NCBI RefSeq assembly: GCF_030389965.1
Contig: NZ_CP128399.1
Span: forward strand, 806,001-870,000
Source: Candidatus Chlorohelix allophototropha
GTDB taxonomy: Bacteria; Chloroflexota; Chloroflexia; Chloroheliales; Chloroheliaceae
Direction of reading: 5' to 3'
Length of the DNA: 64,000 bases
This document shows, piece after piece, positions 1-6,506 of this stretch (positions are counted from its first letter, which is position 1; each line of letters starts with the position of its first letter). Below the pieces are notes generated by a model. That model was not told the origin of the DNA, did no database searches, and worked only from the letters and a program-made list of their open reading frames with translations. Both the position numbers and the translations under genes were made by a program.

Positions 1-1131
1 ATTGAACAGCAAATACCACCTTTATTGGCTGGTAAAGCTCGAAGGGTTATTACTATCCAATTGGGTTTGCCCGGTTATAGTGAGCGTCAGCATCTTTGGG
101 AAACTTTGCTTGGTAACGAAGCGGCAGGCTTAGATTTAGAAGGCTTGTCCAGCCGTTTTCGTCTCAGTAGTGGGCAGATATTGGCGGCAGCGATTACAGC
201 CCGCAATACGGCGGCATGGAAAGGTCAATCCTATCTGACAATGGAAGACTTAGAATTGGCTTGTCGCCGCCATTCCAACCAGCGTTTAAATTCAGTCGCA
301 CATAAAATCACACCACTCTATCGCTGGGATGATTTGGTACTTCCGGCAGATCAGTCCAAGATGTTGCGAGAGATAACCGCACAGGTTAAACATCGCTCGC
401 TAGTTTATGAAAAATGGGGATTTGAACGCAAACTCTCGCTTGGAAAAGGTTTGAATGTAATATTTGCCGGGCAAAGCGGCACCGGCAAAACCATGTCTGC
501 TGAAATTATTGCAGGCGAGCTACGAATGGATCTTTACAAAATAGATCTGTCCAATGTGGTTAGTAAATATATCGGCGAGACGGAAAAGAACCTTGAACGG
601 ATATTCACCGAAGCTGGAGAAAGTAACGCAATACTATTTTTTGATGAAGCCGATTCAATTTTTGGCAAACGCAGCGAGGTTAAGGACGCACACGATCGCT
701 ACGCCAATATCGAAACGGGCTATCTTTTACAGAAAATGGATGAGTACGAAGGTATTGTGATATTGGCAACTAACCTGCGTAAGAATCTGGATGAGGCATT
801 TGTACGCCGAATGCACTTTGTAATTGAGTATCCTTTCCCGGAAGAAGAAGACCGTTATCAGATATGGAGCAGGGTTTTTCCAAAAGAAATGCCCTTGGCG
901 GAAAGCGTTGATTTACGTTTTATGGCGCGGCAATTCAAAATTGCCGGTGGCAATATCAAGAATATTGCGCTTACCGCTGCTTTCTTGGCGGCAAGCGATG
1001 GTTCTGACGCTATGGTAGAGATGTTACATCTCATACGTGCAACCCGGCGTGAGTTCCAGAAGATGGGCAAATTAATCACCGAGACCGATTTTGGTCAGTA
1101 TTACAAATGGATTAGTGAGGTAGTCAGATAA
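1..1131 (+). CDS. AAA+ ATPase of the injection-system locus (5' partial)
   Basis: The reading frame is open to the window's left edge, so the N-terminus is missing. The visible part begins inside the helical lid of a first, upstream AAA module and continues into a complete second one. That module has Walker A GQSGTGKT (about nt 469-492), Walker B ILFFDEAD (about nt 631-654), and an arginine-bearing NLRKNLDEAFVRR segment before the C-terminal lid. Family knowledge: a double-AAA ATPase of this type (Afp15/Pvc15-like) accompanies nearly every eCIS locus and is thought to act in particle assembly or cargo loading. It lies directly upstream of the DUF4157 gene in the same direction, which fits. 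The family and ATPase activity are secure; the precise role is inferred from context. Confidence 0.88.
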   Translation: MEQQIPPLLAGKARRVITIQLGLPGYSERQHLWETLLGNEAAGLDLEGLSSRFRLSSGQILAAAITARNTAAWKGQSYLTMEDLELACRRHSNQRLNSVAHKITPLYRWDDLVLPADQSKMLREITAQVKHRSLVYEKWGFERKLSLGKGLNVIFAGQSGTGKTMSAEIIAGELRMDLYKIDLSNVVSKYIGETEKNLERIFTEAGESNAILFFDEADSIFGKRSEVKDAHDRYANIETGYLLQKMDEYEGIVILATNLRKNLDEAFVRRMHFVIEYPFPEEEDRYQIWSRVFPKEMPLAESVDLRFMARQFKIAGGNIKNIALTAAFLAASDGSDAMVEMLHLIRATRREFQKMGKLITETDFGQYYKWISEVVR

Positions 1132-1155
1132 ACCTGAAGTTTGAGAGGTGTAAAT

Positions 1156-1956
1156 ATGTCGAATGAGGCAATGTTTGAGCGCGAGCGGTCATCGCAATCG
1201 CCTGAAGCGGAGGAGGCATCCGAAACTATCGCCGAGCAAACTCCGGTGGTATCTCCGGTGGCAGCCAGCGCCATGCTAGGTGGTCAAATGTCTAAAGTAC
1301 AGCGCCGCGCGTTGGTACAAAATGTGGCGGAGAACTTTGGGAATAAACAGGTGCAGCGTATGCTTGGTACAGTAAGCCGCTCGGCATCTTCCGGTCCTGA
1401 GGGCGGTTCTTTAGAAGAAGAATTGGCTGATGCGGTGCAATCCGAGAGAGGGCGCGGCGCTTCTTTACCTGAGTCGACTCGCAGCACCATTGAATCTAAC
1501 CTCGGTCAAGATATGTCTCAGCTAAAGGTTAGCGTAAATTCCGATTTGAACCAAGCAATGGGGGCGCGCGCTTTTACCAGCGGGCAAAATGTAGTTTTGC
1601 GGGATACTGCCGATCTTTCAGATATTTCGTTGCTGACACATGAAGCGACCCATGCTATCCAGCAAGGCTTTAGCACAACCCGCCCCACTTCAATTGGCGC
1701 TGCCGATACCGAGCATGAACATGCTGCCGAGAGGAATGCCACTCAAGCTGGTGTTGCCAATGGTGTGCAGCGTCATGCGGAAAGTGATGAGGTTCAGATG
1801 AAACGTGATGAGGCAGTGCAGCGAGAAGCGGAAGATGAAGAACTTCAAATGAAGCGTGATGAGACTGTGCAACGGGAAGCTGATGACGAAGAACTTCAGA
1901 TGAAACGTGATGAGGCAGTGCAGCGAGAAGCAGAAGATGAAGAACTTCAGGGGTAG
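1156..1956 (+). CDS. DUF4157 domain protein (eCIS-associated)
   Basis: This 266-residue protein is hydrophilic and disordered at its N-terminus, then carries a DUF4157 domain (about residues 110-175). The domain has the metallopeptidase-like motif HEATH (His162-Glu163, His166) and the usual preceding TSGQNVVLRD-type strand. Family knowledge: DUF4157 proteins are a hallmark of eCIS loci and often act as cargo or carry a toxin domain; here no toxin domain follows. The C-terminus is instead an acidic tandem repeat. I chose the ATG at 1156, which follows GAGAGGTG, rather than an upstream TTG at 1141. VQR motifs recur in the protein (VQRMLG, VQRHAE, VQREAE), as in the large repeat protein further downstream. 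Whether the HExxH site is active is unknown. Confidence 0.85.
   Translation: MSNEAMFERERSSQSPEAEEASETIAEQTPVVSPVAASAMLGGQMSKVQRRALVQNVAENFGNKQVQRMLGTVSRSASSGPEGGSLEEELADAVQSERGRGASLPESTRSTIESNLGQDMSQLKVSVNSDLNQAMGARAFTSGQNVVLRDTADLSDISLLTHEATHAIQQGFSTTRPTSIGAADTEHEHAAERNATQAGVANGVQRHAESDEVQMKRDEAVQREAEDEELQMKRDETVQREADDEELQMKRDEAVQREAEDEELQG
1786..1953 (+). repeat. 51-bp tandem repeat, about 3.3 copies, in the DUF4157 gene
   Basis: The 3' end of the DUF4157 gene consists of a 17-codon unit repeated three times plus a partial fourth. Each unit reads DE-[EV]-[LV]-QMKRDE-[AT]-VQREA-[ED]. The copies differ at only a few bases, which suggests recent expansion. The encoded tail is highly charged, with no cysteine or aromatic residues. 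Confidence 0.9.
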
Positions 1957-1968
1957 CTAGAGGTAACG

Positions 1969-2877
1969 ATGATTGAAGCGCTTGATGAATCCATAAAACT
2001 ATTGCTAGTAGAAAAAATGCCACTTAACCTTACTGAAGTGGATGTCAGCTTTGATGTACCCAATCGGGAGTGGAGCGCTTCGATTTCTAAGCCTACCTTG
2101 AATATATATCTACACGATATTCGCGAAAACCTAAGCTTGAAGCAAAATGATTGGGCTATGGAACGCGATGATAAAGGACGGATTATTAGAAGCAAGTATG
2201 GTGGTCGCTATGACTTGTCGTACTTGATTACAGCTTGGACAACCAATGTCGAGGATGAACATCGCTTACTCTGGTACACCTTAGCCACATTGGTACGCTT
2301 TCCGGTATTACCACGCGAAGTCTTACTTGATCCATTGCAAAAGCAACCCTATCCGCTATACACCAAAGTGGCGCAACCAGACGGAGTATTGCGAAATGTG
2401 GCAGATGTGTGGACTGCTTTGGATAACCAATTGAAGCCAGTTTTACCTTATGTGGTAACAGTGGCGGTTGACTCGACCGTAATTAGCATATCCTCCGAAG
2501 TACGCAGCAAGTTTTTGCGCTTTTTGCCGCCAGAAATGTTTCTCTCAGATGGTGAAGTGGTTGTTTCAAACGCAAATGGCAGCACAAATAATTACAGTGA
2601 GCATTTGCAGATCGGTGGAAGGATTATAGATGCCACCGATAAGAATAAAGTAGTGCGTGCCGAAGTAGTGTTGCTGGAACAAGGGCTAAATGTAAAAACC
2701 GATGCACAGAGTCGTTTTAACTTTAATGCTGTTGTACAACGCCCAAAATATACCTTTTTGGCAATAGCGCCGGGGTATGTAACCGTTAGAAAAGTAATAG
2801 ACCTTCCTTCCCAATCATATGATCTTGAAATGCAACCGGAGACCGAGCGGGCAGGAACTCAGAACCAGAATAATTAA
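1969..2877 (+). CDS. Pvc16-type cap/terminator protein (DUF4255 N-terminal domain)
   Basis: This is a 302-residue protein. Residues 1-180 match the DUF4255/Pvc16 N-terminal domain: an opening MIEALDESIK helix, the PTLNIYLHDIREN strand, the RYDLSYLITAW core and the LLWYTLATLVRFPVLP helix. Family knowledge: Pvc16/Afp16-like proteins cap the sheath-tube complex at the end away from the baseplate and help set its length. Residues about 215-290 look like a carboxypeptidase-regulatory-like beta-sandwich (GGRIIDATDKNK, then TDAQSRFNFNAV, then APGYVTVRK), an add-on that may decorate the cap. The gene starts 12 bp after the DUF4157 stop codon, so the two are probably co-transcribed. Confidence 0.87.
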   Translation: MIEALDESIKLLLVEKMPLNLTEVDVSFDVPNREWSASISKPTLNIYLHDIRENLSLKQNDWAMERDDKGRIIRSKYGGRYDLSYLITAWTTNVEDEHRLLWYTLATLVRFPVLPREVLLDPLQKQPYPLYTKVAQPDGVLRNVADVWTALDNQLKPVLPYVVTVAVDSTVISISSEVRSKFLRFLPPEMFLSDGEVVVSNANGSTNNYSEHLQIGGRIIDATDKNKVVRAEVVLLEQGLNVKTDAQSRFNFNAVVQRPKYTFLAIAPGYVTVRKVIDLPSQSYDLEMQPETERAGTQNQNN

Positions 2878-2929
2878 TATTTACAATTCTTTATTTTGAC
2901 AAGTAAAGCCAAGTTCGAAGGAGAATGAT

Positions 2930-4807
2930 ATGCCACAATACCTTTCCCCAGGTGTTTATGTAGAGGAGGTAGATCGCGGTAGTAAGCCTATTGAAGGTGT
3001 TGGAACTTCAATTGCCGCGTTCGTCGGCTTTGCCGAAAAAGGTCCTCGTGCAGCAACACTTGTAACCAGTTGGGAACAATACCAGCTAACCTTTGGTGGG
3101 TTTATAGCTGGCGCTTTCATGCCAGCTTCTGTTTATGGGTTTTTCCTGAACGGTGGCACACGTGCTTACATTATGCGTGTCTCTCCAGCGGTTACTATTC
3201 CTCAAAAGAGTGGTGCTGGTACTGCTTTGGAAGTTACTCCCTTACTGAGCGCGGGCGATGAGGCAGTTTCGGTGACGGTTAGCGATGGCGCTGCCGGACG
3301 CTATAAACTAACGGTACATCGCGGTGATACTACCGAAACCTTTGATGATCTTAGCAGCAATAAGAAAGATAAAGCAGGACGTTATGTTGAGGATGTAATA
3401 AACGATGCGGCAAAAGGCTCGAAATTTGTCAGAGTTCATGATGCCAGCGGTAACAGAGCCGATGCCGATGTCCGCGCTCCTAAATCAGGTTCTTATTCTT
3501 CCCCCTCATCCGGAGGCGATAATAAACCTGCTGCCGAATTACCGCCCGCCTCGGTTCGTTTGAACGCTCGAACGGGTGAGGATGTACCGGCGGTTGAATT
3601 GCGCCCTGCTCCCGGTGTTAGTGGTTCTTTGACCGTAGCGGTTGAAGAGATTGCCGGACAGGATGAATTGTTCAAATTGATTGTGAAAGCGTCTTCGGGA
3701 GAGTCAGAATCTTTTGATGTAAGTTTCAAGAAAGGTCCTCAATACCTAGAGAGTGTTATTAACGGCGGTAGAACAGGGTCAAAACTGGTACGAGTCAGGG
3801 ATCTAACGGGTGATAGCCCGACAAGCCCTGCGGACAAACGCCCTAATCCGGGACAGTCCACATTGGCAGGTGCAACTGAAACAAAGGCATTGTCCAGCAA
3901 AATTACTCTTACCTCTGCCGATTTTACCGGCGATGTGATGAGTCGTACCGGTTTGGGTGGTCTAGAAGCATTGGATGATGTTACTATTGTTATGTGCCCT
4001 GATTTGATGTCACTGTACCAAAAAGGCGTGGTGGATATGAAGGGGGTACAGGTAGTACAAACCGCGATGATGAATCATTGCGAAGCCATGAAGAATCGGG
4101 TAGCGATTCTCGATGCCCCTCCCGGAATGAATGCGCAACAAATCCGCAATTGGCGTATGCGCGAAGCCAACTATGACAGTAAATATGCGGCATTGTATTT
4201 TCCTTGGATTGAGGTGGATGATCCGGTCAATAAGGGCAAAACCACTCTCATCCCGCCGAGCGGTCATATGGCTGGAATCTGGGCGCGTAGCGATTCAGAA
4301 CGAGGTGTGCATAAAGCTCCTGCCAACGAAATTGTGCGTGGCGCTATCGGTCTTGAAATGCAGATAACAATGGGCGAGCAAGATGGCTTGAACCCTGAAG
4401 GTATTAACTGCATCCGGGCTTTCCCCGGTCGAGGTATTCGGGTTTGGGGTGCGCGTACCCTTTCCAGTGACCCAAGCTGGCGTTATCTCAATGTGCGCCG
4501 CCTGTTCAATTACGTGGAAGCTTCTATCGAACGTGGCACACAATGGGTTGTATTTGAGCCAAACGATTTCGATCTGTGGCAGCGTATTAAGCAAGATATA
4601 AACGCCTTCCTCACTACGGTGTGGTTGAATGGCGCATTGTTCGGACAAACAACCGATCAAGCCTACTTTGTCAGATGCGATGATTCGACTAACCTTCCGG
4701 CTACCATTGATTTGGGTATGGTCATTACGGAAATCGGTATTGCTCCGGTCAAGCCGGCTGAATTTGTGATCTTCCGCATTGGACAGATGACTCAAGGTGG
4801 CGCTTAA
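2930..4807 (+). CDS. contractile tail sheath protein with a duplicated inserted domain
   Basis: This 625-residue protein begins with the classic sheath N-terminus (YLSPGVYVEEVDRGSKPIEG, then TSIAAFVGFAEKGP). It ends with the conserved C-terminal domain (YLNVRRLFNYVEASIERG, then TQWVVFEPND, then TDQAYFVRCDD). These elements form the extended sheath lattice that contracts. It is longer than many eCIS sheaths because the middle carries an insertion of roughly 200 residues. Two similar beta-rich segments (about residues 98-172 and 220-293) each end in a motif like GSK-[FL]-VRV-[HR]-D. The insertion probably projects from the sheath surface. The ribosome site AAGGAGAATGAT precedes the ATG. A 9-bp hairpin follows the gene. 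Confidence 0.93.
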   Translation: MPQYLSPGVYVEEVDRGSKPIEGVGTSIAAFVGFAEKGPRAATLVTSWEQYQLTFGGFIAGAFMPASVYGFFLNGGTRAYIMRVSPAVTIPQKSGAGTALEVTPLLSAGDEAVSVTVSDGAAGRYKLTVHRGDTTETFDDLSSNKKDKAGRYVEDVINDAAKGSKFVRVHDASGNRADADVRAPKSGSYSSPSSGGDNKPAAELPPASVRLNARTGEDVPAVELRPAPGVSGSLTVAVEEIAGQDELFKLIVKASSGESESFDVSFKKGPQYLESVINGGRTGSKLVRVRDLTGDSPTSPADKRPNPGQSTLAGATETKALSSKITLTSADFTGDVMSRTGLGGLEALDDVTIVMCPDLMSLYQKGVVDMKGVQVVQTAMMNHCEAMKNRVAILDAPPGMNAQQIRNWRMREANYDSKYAALYFPWIEVDDPVNKGKTTLIPPSGHMAGIWARSDSERGVHKAPANEIVRGAIGLEMQITMGEQDGLNPEGINCIRAFPGRGIRVWGARTLSSDPSWRYLNVRRLFNYVEASIERGTQWVVFEPNDFDLWQRIKQDINAFLTTVWLNGALFGQTTDQAYFVRCDDSTNLPATIDLGMVITEIGIAPVKPAEFVIFRIGQMTQGGA

Positions 4808-4825
4808 CCTTCTATACATTTTTTT

Positions 4826-4850
4826 GGGCTACAAGTTCAAATTGTAGCCC
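4826..4850 (+). other. perfect 9-bp hairpin between sheath and tube genes
   Basis: GGGCTACAA and TTGTAGCCC form an uninterrupted 9-bp stem with a 7-base loop, 19 bases after the sheath stop codon. No T-run follows on the + strand, so this is not an ordinary intrinsic terminator. It is better read as an RNA-stabilising or processing hairpin, or a partial attenuator, inside the structural operon. Confidence 0.6.
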
Positions 4851-4894
4851 GTTACCGGATGCACTTTATTTTTGAACAGGAGGCTATACGATAA

Positions 4895-5350
4895 ATGGCT
4901 GAAAAACATTCATCAGAACTGATAGGCGCCAGTAGTTTCTATCTGGATTTAAGGTCGGGTCCCCAGATTTCACTCAAAGAAGTTTCCGGGTTAGAAAGTG
5001 AAACTGAAGTGCGCGAACTTATGCAATCGACTAAAGACGGTAAGGTGATAATTATAAAATCACAAGGCGCTACCCCAGTAAAGCCCGGAAAGCTTACCAT
5101 TAAATATGCGGCTTATAAGGGTGACCCCGTTTTAGATTGGCGGCAACTGGTAGTGAATGGCAAAATGGAGGAGGCCCGACGCGACATCCATATTGTCATT
5201 TATGGAGTGGACAATAAAGAAATCATGCGTTTTACCTGCAAAAACTCTTGGCCCTCCAAATATGCTTGGTCTAACCTGAGCGCCAAGAGTAACGAAGCGC
5301 TCGAAATTACAGTAACCATTGATCACGAAGGACTGGAAATCGCCAAGTAA
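4895..5350 (+). CDS. inner tube protein 1 (gp19/Hcp-like)
   Basis: This 151-residue protein has the small beta-barrel tube pattern: a start SSFYLDLRSGPQISLKEVSG, a central block PGKLTIKYAAYKGDPVLDW, and an end YAWSNLSAKSNEALEITVTI then DHEGLEI. Stacked rings of this family form the rigid tube that the contracting sheath drives forward. It follows the sheath gene, as in other contractile systems, and has a strong ribosome site (CAGGAGGC). A second tube-family gene lies at 6012-6503. In such systems the first is usually the major tube subunit and the second the tube-baseplate initiator. That division of labour is inferred. Confidence 0.9.
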   Translation: MAEKHSSELIGASSFYLDLRSGPQISLKEVSGLESETEVRELMQSTKDGKVIIIKSQGATPVKPGKLTIKYAAYKGDPVLDWRQLVVNGKMEEARRDIHIVIYGVDNKEIMRFTCKNSWPSKYAWSNLSAKSNEALEITVTIDHEGLEIAK

Positions 5351-5356
5351 TTGGCA

Positions 5357-5390
5357 GGGCGGTAAAACCTTAACTTTGCCGCCCGTTTTC
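5357..5390 (+). terminator. hairpin with short T-run after tube gene 1 (partial terminator/attenuator)
   Basis: GGGCGGTAAA pairs with TTTGCCGCCC over 10 bp, including one U-G wobble, around an 8-base loop. GTTTTC follows. The stem starts 7 bases after the stop codon. The short U-tract suggests partial termination that would favour sheath and tube transcripts over the distal baseplate genes. This is inferred, not shown. Confidence 0.5.
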
Positions 5391-5425
5391 TACCTTCTGT
5401 CTATCTTTTTCGATAGGAGATATGC

Positions 5426-5824
5426 ATGGCTGGCTTGCAGACCGAATTTGATTTCGAGTTGCCCAAGGGTTTTATTGATACAACCGGTACTCTACACCGC
5501 AAGGGGAAAATGCGGCTTGCTACTGCGATGGATGAAATTATACCGTTGCGTGACCCGCGTGTGCGAAATAATCAGGCTTATCTTTCAATAATACTACTGT
5601 CCAAAGTTGTAACTCGTCTCGGAACCCTTGAAACAAGTGATATTAATACCGGGGTTATGGAAAGATTGTTTTCAGCAGACCTCGCTTACCTGCAAGCTTT
5701 ATATAATCGGATTAATTCGCCCACCTATGATGGCAAAACTTGCCCTACCTGTAATAGACCCTATTATGAAGATGAGGGTGAAAGTAGCGAGGAGGTGGGC
5801 CGTGAAGCAGTAGTGGGGGGATAG
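5426..5824 (+). CDS. phage tail assembly chaperone-like protein
   Basis: This 132-residue protein sits between the two tube genes, where contractile phages and eCIS encode a small tail assembly chaperone. Its N-terminus (FDFELPKGFIDTTGTLHRKG) and the middle PLRDPRVRNNQAYLSIILLS match the T4-like tail-assembly family I recognise in eCIS loci. A CPTCNRPYYEDE segment (about residues 107-118) holds a single CxxC, half of a zinc knuckle. The last codons, GTG GGG GGA TAG, contain a slippery heptamer, and the following ORF continues in the -1 frame. The gene may therefore make both this 132-residue form and a 189-residue extended form. Confidence 0.75.
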   Translation: MAGLQTEFDFELPKGFIDTTGTLHRKGKMRLATAMDEIIPLRDPRVRNNQAYLSIILLSKVVTRLGTLETSDINTGVMERLFSADLAYLQALYNRINSPTYDGKTCPTCNRPYYEDEGESSEEVGREAVVGG

Positions 5825-5861
5825 TTTGCTACCCCTCGGAGCAACTTTACGAGGAGGTAGC
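5815..5861 (+). promoter_or_regulatory. candidate programmed -1 ribosomal frameshift signal
   Basis: The zero-frame codons GGG GGA preceded by G make the heptamer G-GGG-GGA (5815-5821), of the form X-XXY-YYZ. After a 6-base spacer (5822-5827, starting with the zero-frame stop TAG) comes a stem-loop. GCTACCCCTC (5828-5837) pairs with GAGG (5851-5854) and GGTAGC (5856-5861); one A is bulged and the loop has 13 bases. The geometry matches known -1 frameshift sites, including those in phage tail assembly chaperone genes (lambda G/GT). The -1 frame leads straight into a conserved-looking ORF. The alternative is a sequencing indel in the G run. Confidence 0.7.
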
Positions 5862-5994
5862 ATATATCGCTTACTACTTTCACTGGAGCGCGGATGAAAT
5901 CATGGCTTTGGAGCATGCAGAGCGTCGTCGTTGGGTTGAGCAAATTAGCTGGATTAATGATAGGCTCAACGGTCCGGTTGAGCATTCTATATAA
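5821..5994 (+). CDS. DUF6760-like small eCIS protein, reachable by -1 frameshift
   Basis: In the frame -1 to the chaperone-like gene, codons 5821-5991 encode 57 residues before the TAA at 5992. They include YPSEQLYEEVAYIAYYFHW, then SADEIMALEHAERRRWVEQI, the compact pattern of the DUF6760 family found beside tube genes in eCIS loci. Its function is unknown. From the preceding in-frame stop (5803-5805) up to an internal ATG at 5902 there is no ATG, GTG, TTG or CTG. The ATG at 5902 would discard the first half of the motif. Translation most likely enters by frameshifting at 5815-5821. The stop is followed 8 bases later by the AAGGAAG ribosome site of the next gene. Confidence 0.65.
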   Translation: MVCYPSEQLYEEVAYIAYYFHWSADEIMALEHAERRRWVEQISWINDRLNGPVEHSI

Positions 5995-6011
5995 AGTAGG
6001 GCAAAGGAAGT

Positions 6012-6503
6012 ATGACAATAAACGCAAGTATATCGGCGAGCATCTCAACCGGGCCTGCTTCACGCAAAGACCCCTTATTGCCGAGCAAGTTCTGGATTGA
6101 AATTAATGGAGTAATGGAAGCCTTTTTCACCGAATGTAGCGGGCTTTCTATCCAAACTGAAGTGATGGAATACAAGGAAGGCGGGCTTAATTCGCGTACC
6201 CATAAACTTCCGGTGCGTTCTACTTTCTCGAATATTACTCTGAAAAAGGGTATGACCACTTCCAGCCTGATTTACCAGTGGTATATGAAAACTGTTCAAG
6301 GTAAACCCGAAACCCATGATTTTAGCATTATTGTCTATTCAAGCAGTTCTCCCGGCAAGCCTGTTAAACGTTGGAATGTAAGCAAAGCCTATCCCATAAA
6401 ATGGAGCAGTTCGGAATTTAAGGCAAGTGATGGGCAGGGTCATTTGGTTGAAACCATTGAACTGGTGCATAACGGTTTTGTAGAAGTACCGCAATCAATT
6501 TAA
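6012..6503 (+). CDS. tube protein 2 (gp19-like, tube initiator)
   Basis: This 163-residue phage T4 gp19-like protein has the landmarks DPLLPSKFWIEINGVMEAFF, ECSGLSIQTEVMEYKEGG, FSNITLKKG and FKASDGQGHLVETIELVHNG. Family knowledge: eCIS loci encode two or three tube paralogues. Those with this fuller gp19 pattern usually form the ring joining the tube to the baseplate spike. A good AAGGAAG site lies just upstream of the ATG. The next gene starts three bases after its stop codon, suggesting translational coupling. Confidence 0.9.
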   Translation: MTINASISASISTGPASRKDPLLPSKFWIEINGVMEAFFTECSGLSIQTEVMEYKEGGLNSRTHKLPVRSTFSNITLKKGMTTSSLIYQWYMKTVQGKPETHDFSIIVYSSSSPGKPVKRWNVSKAYPIKWSSSEFKASDGQGHLVETIELVHNGFVEVPQSI

Positions 6504-6506
6504 ATT

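Noticed and set aside
4295-4819. 174-residue minus-strand ORF opposite the sheath gene
   Set aside because: It lies entirely antisense to the strongly conserved sheath C-terminal domain, and its translation shows no family features.
4826-4850. Hairpin as an intrinsic terminator
   Set aside because: No T-run follows the stem on the + strand, and on the minus strand the stem would be followed by As.
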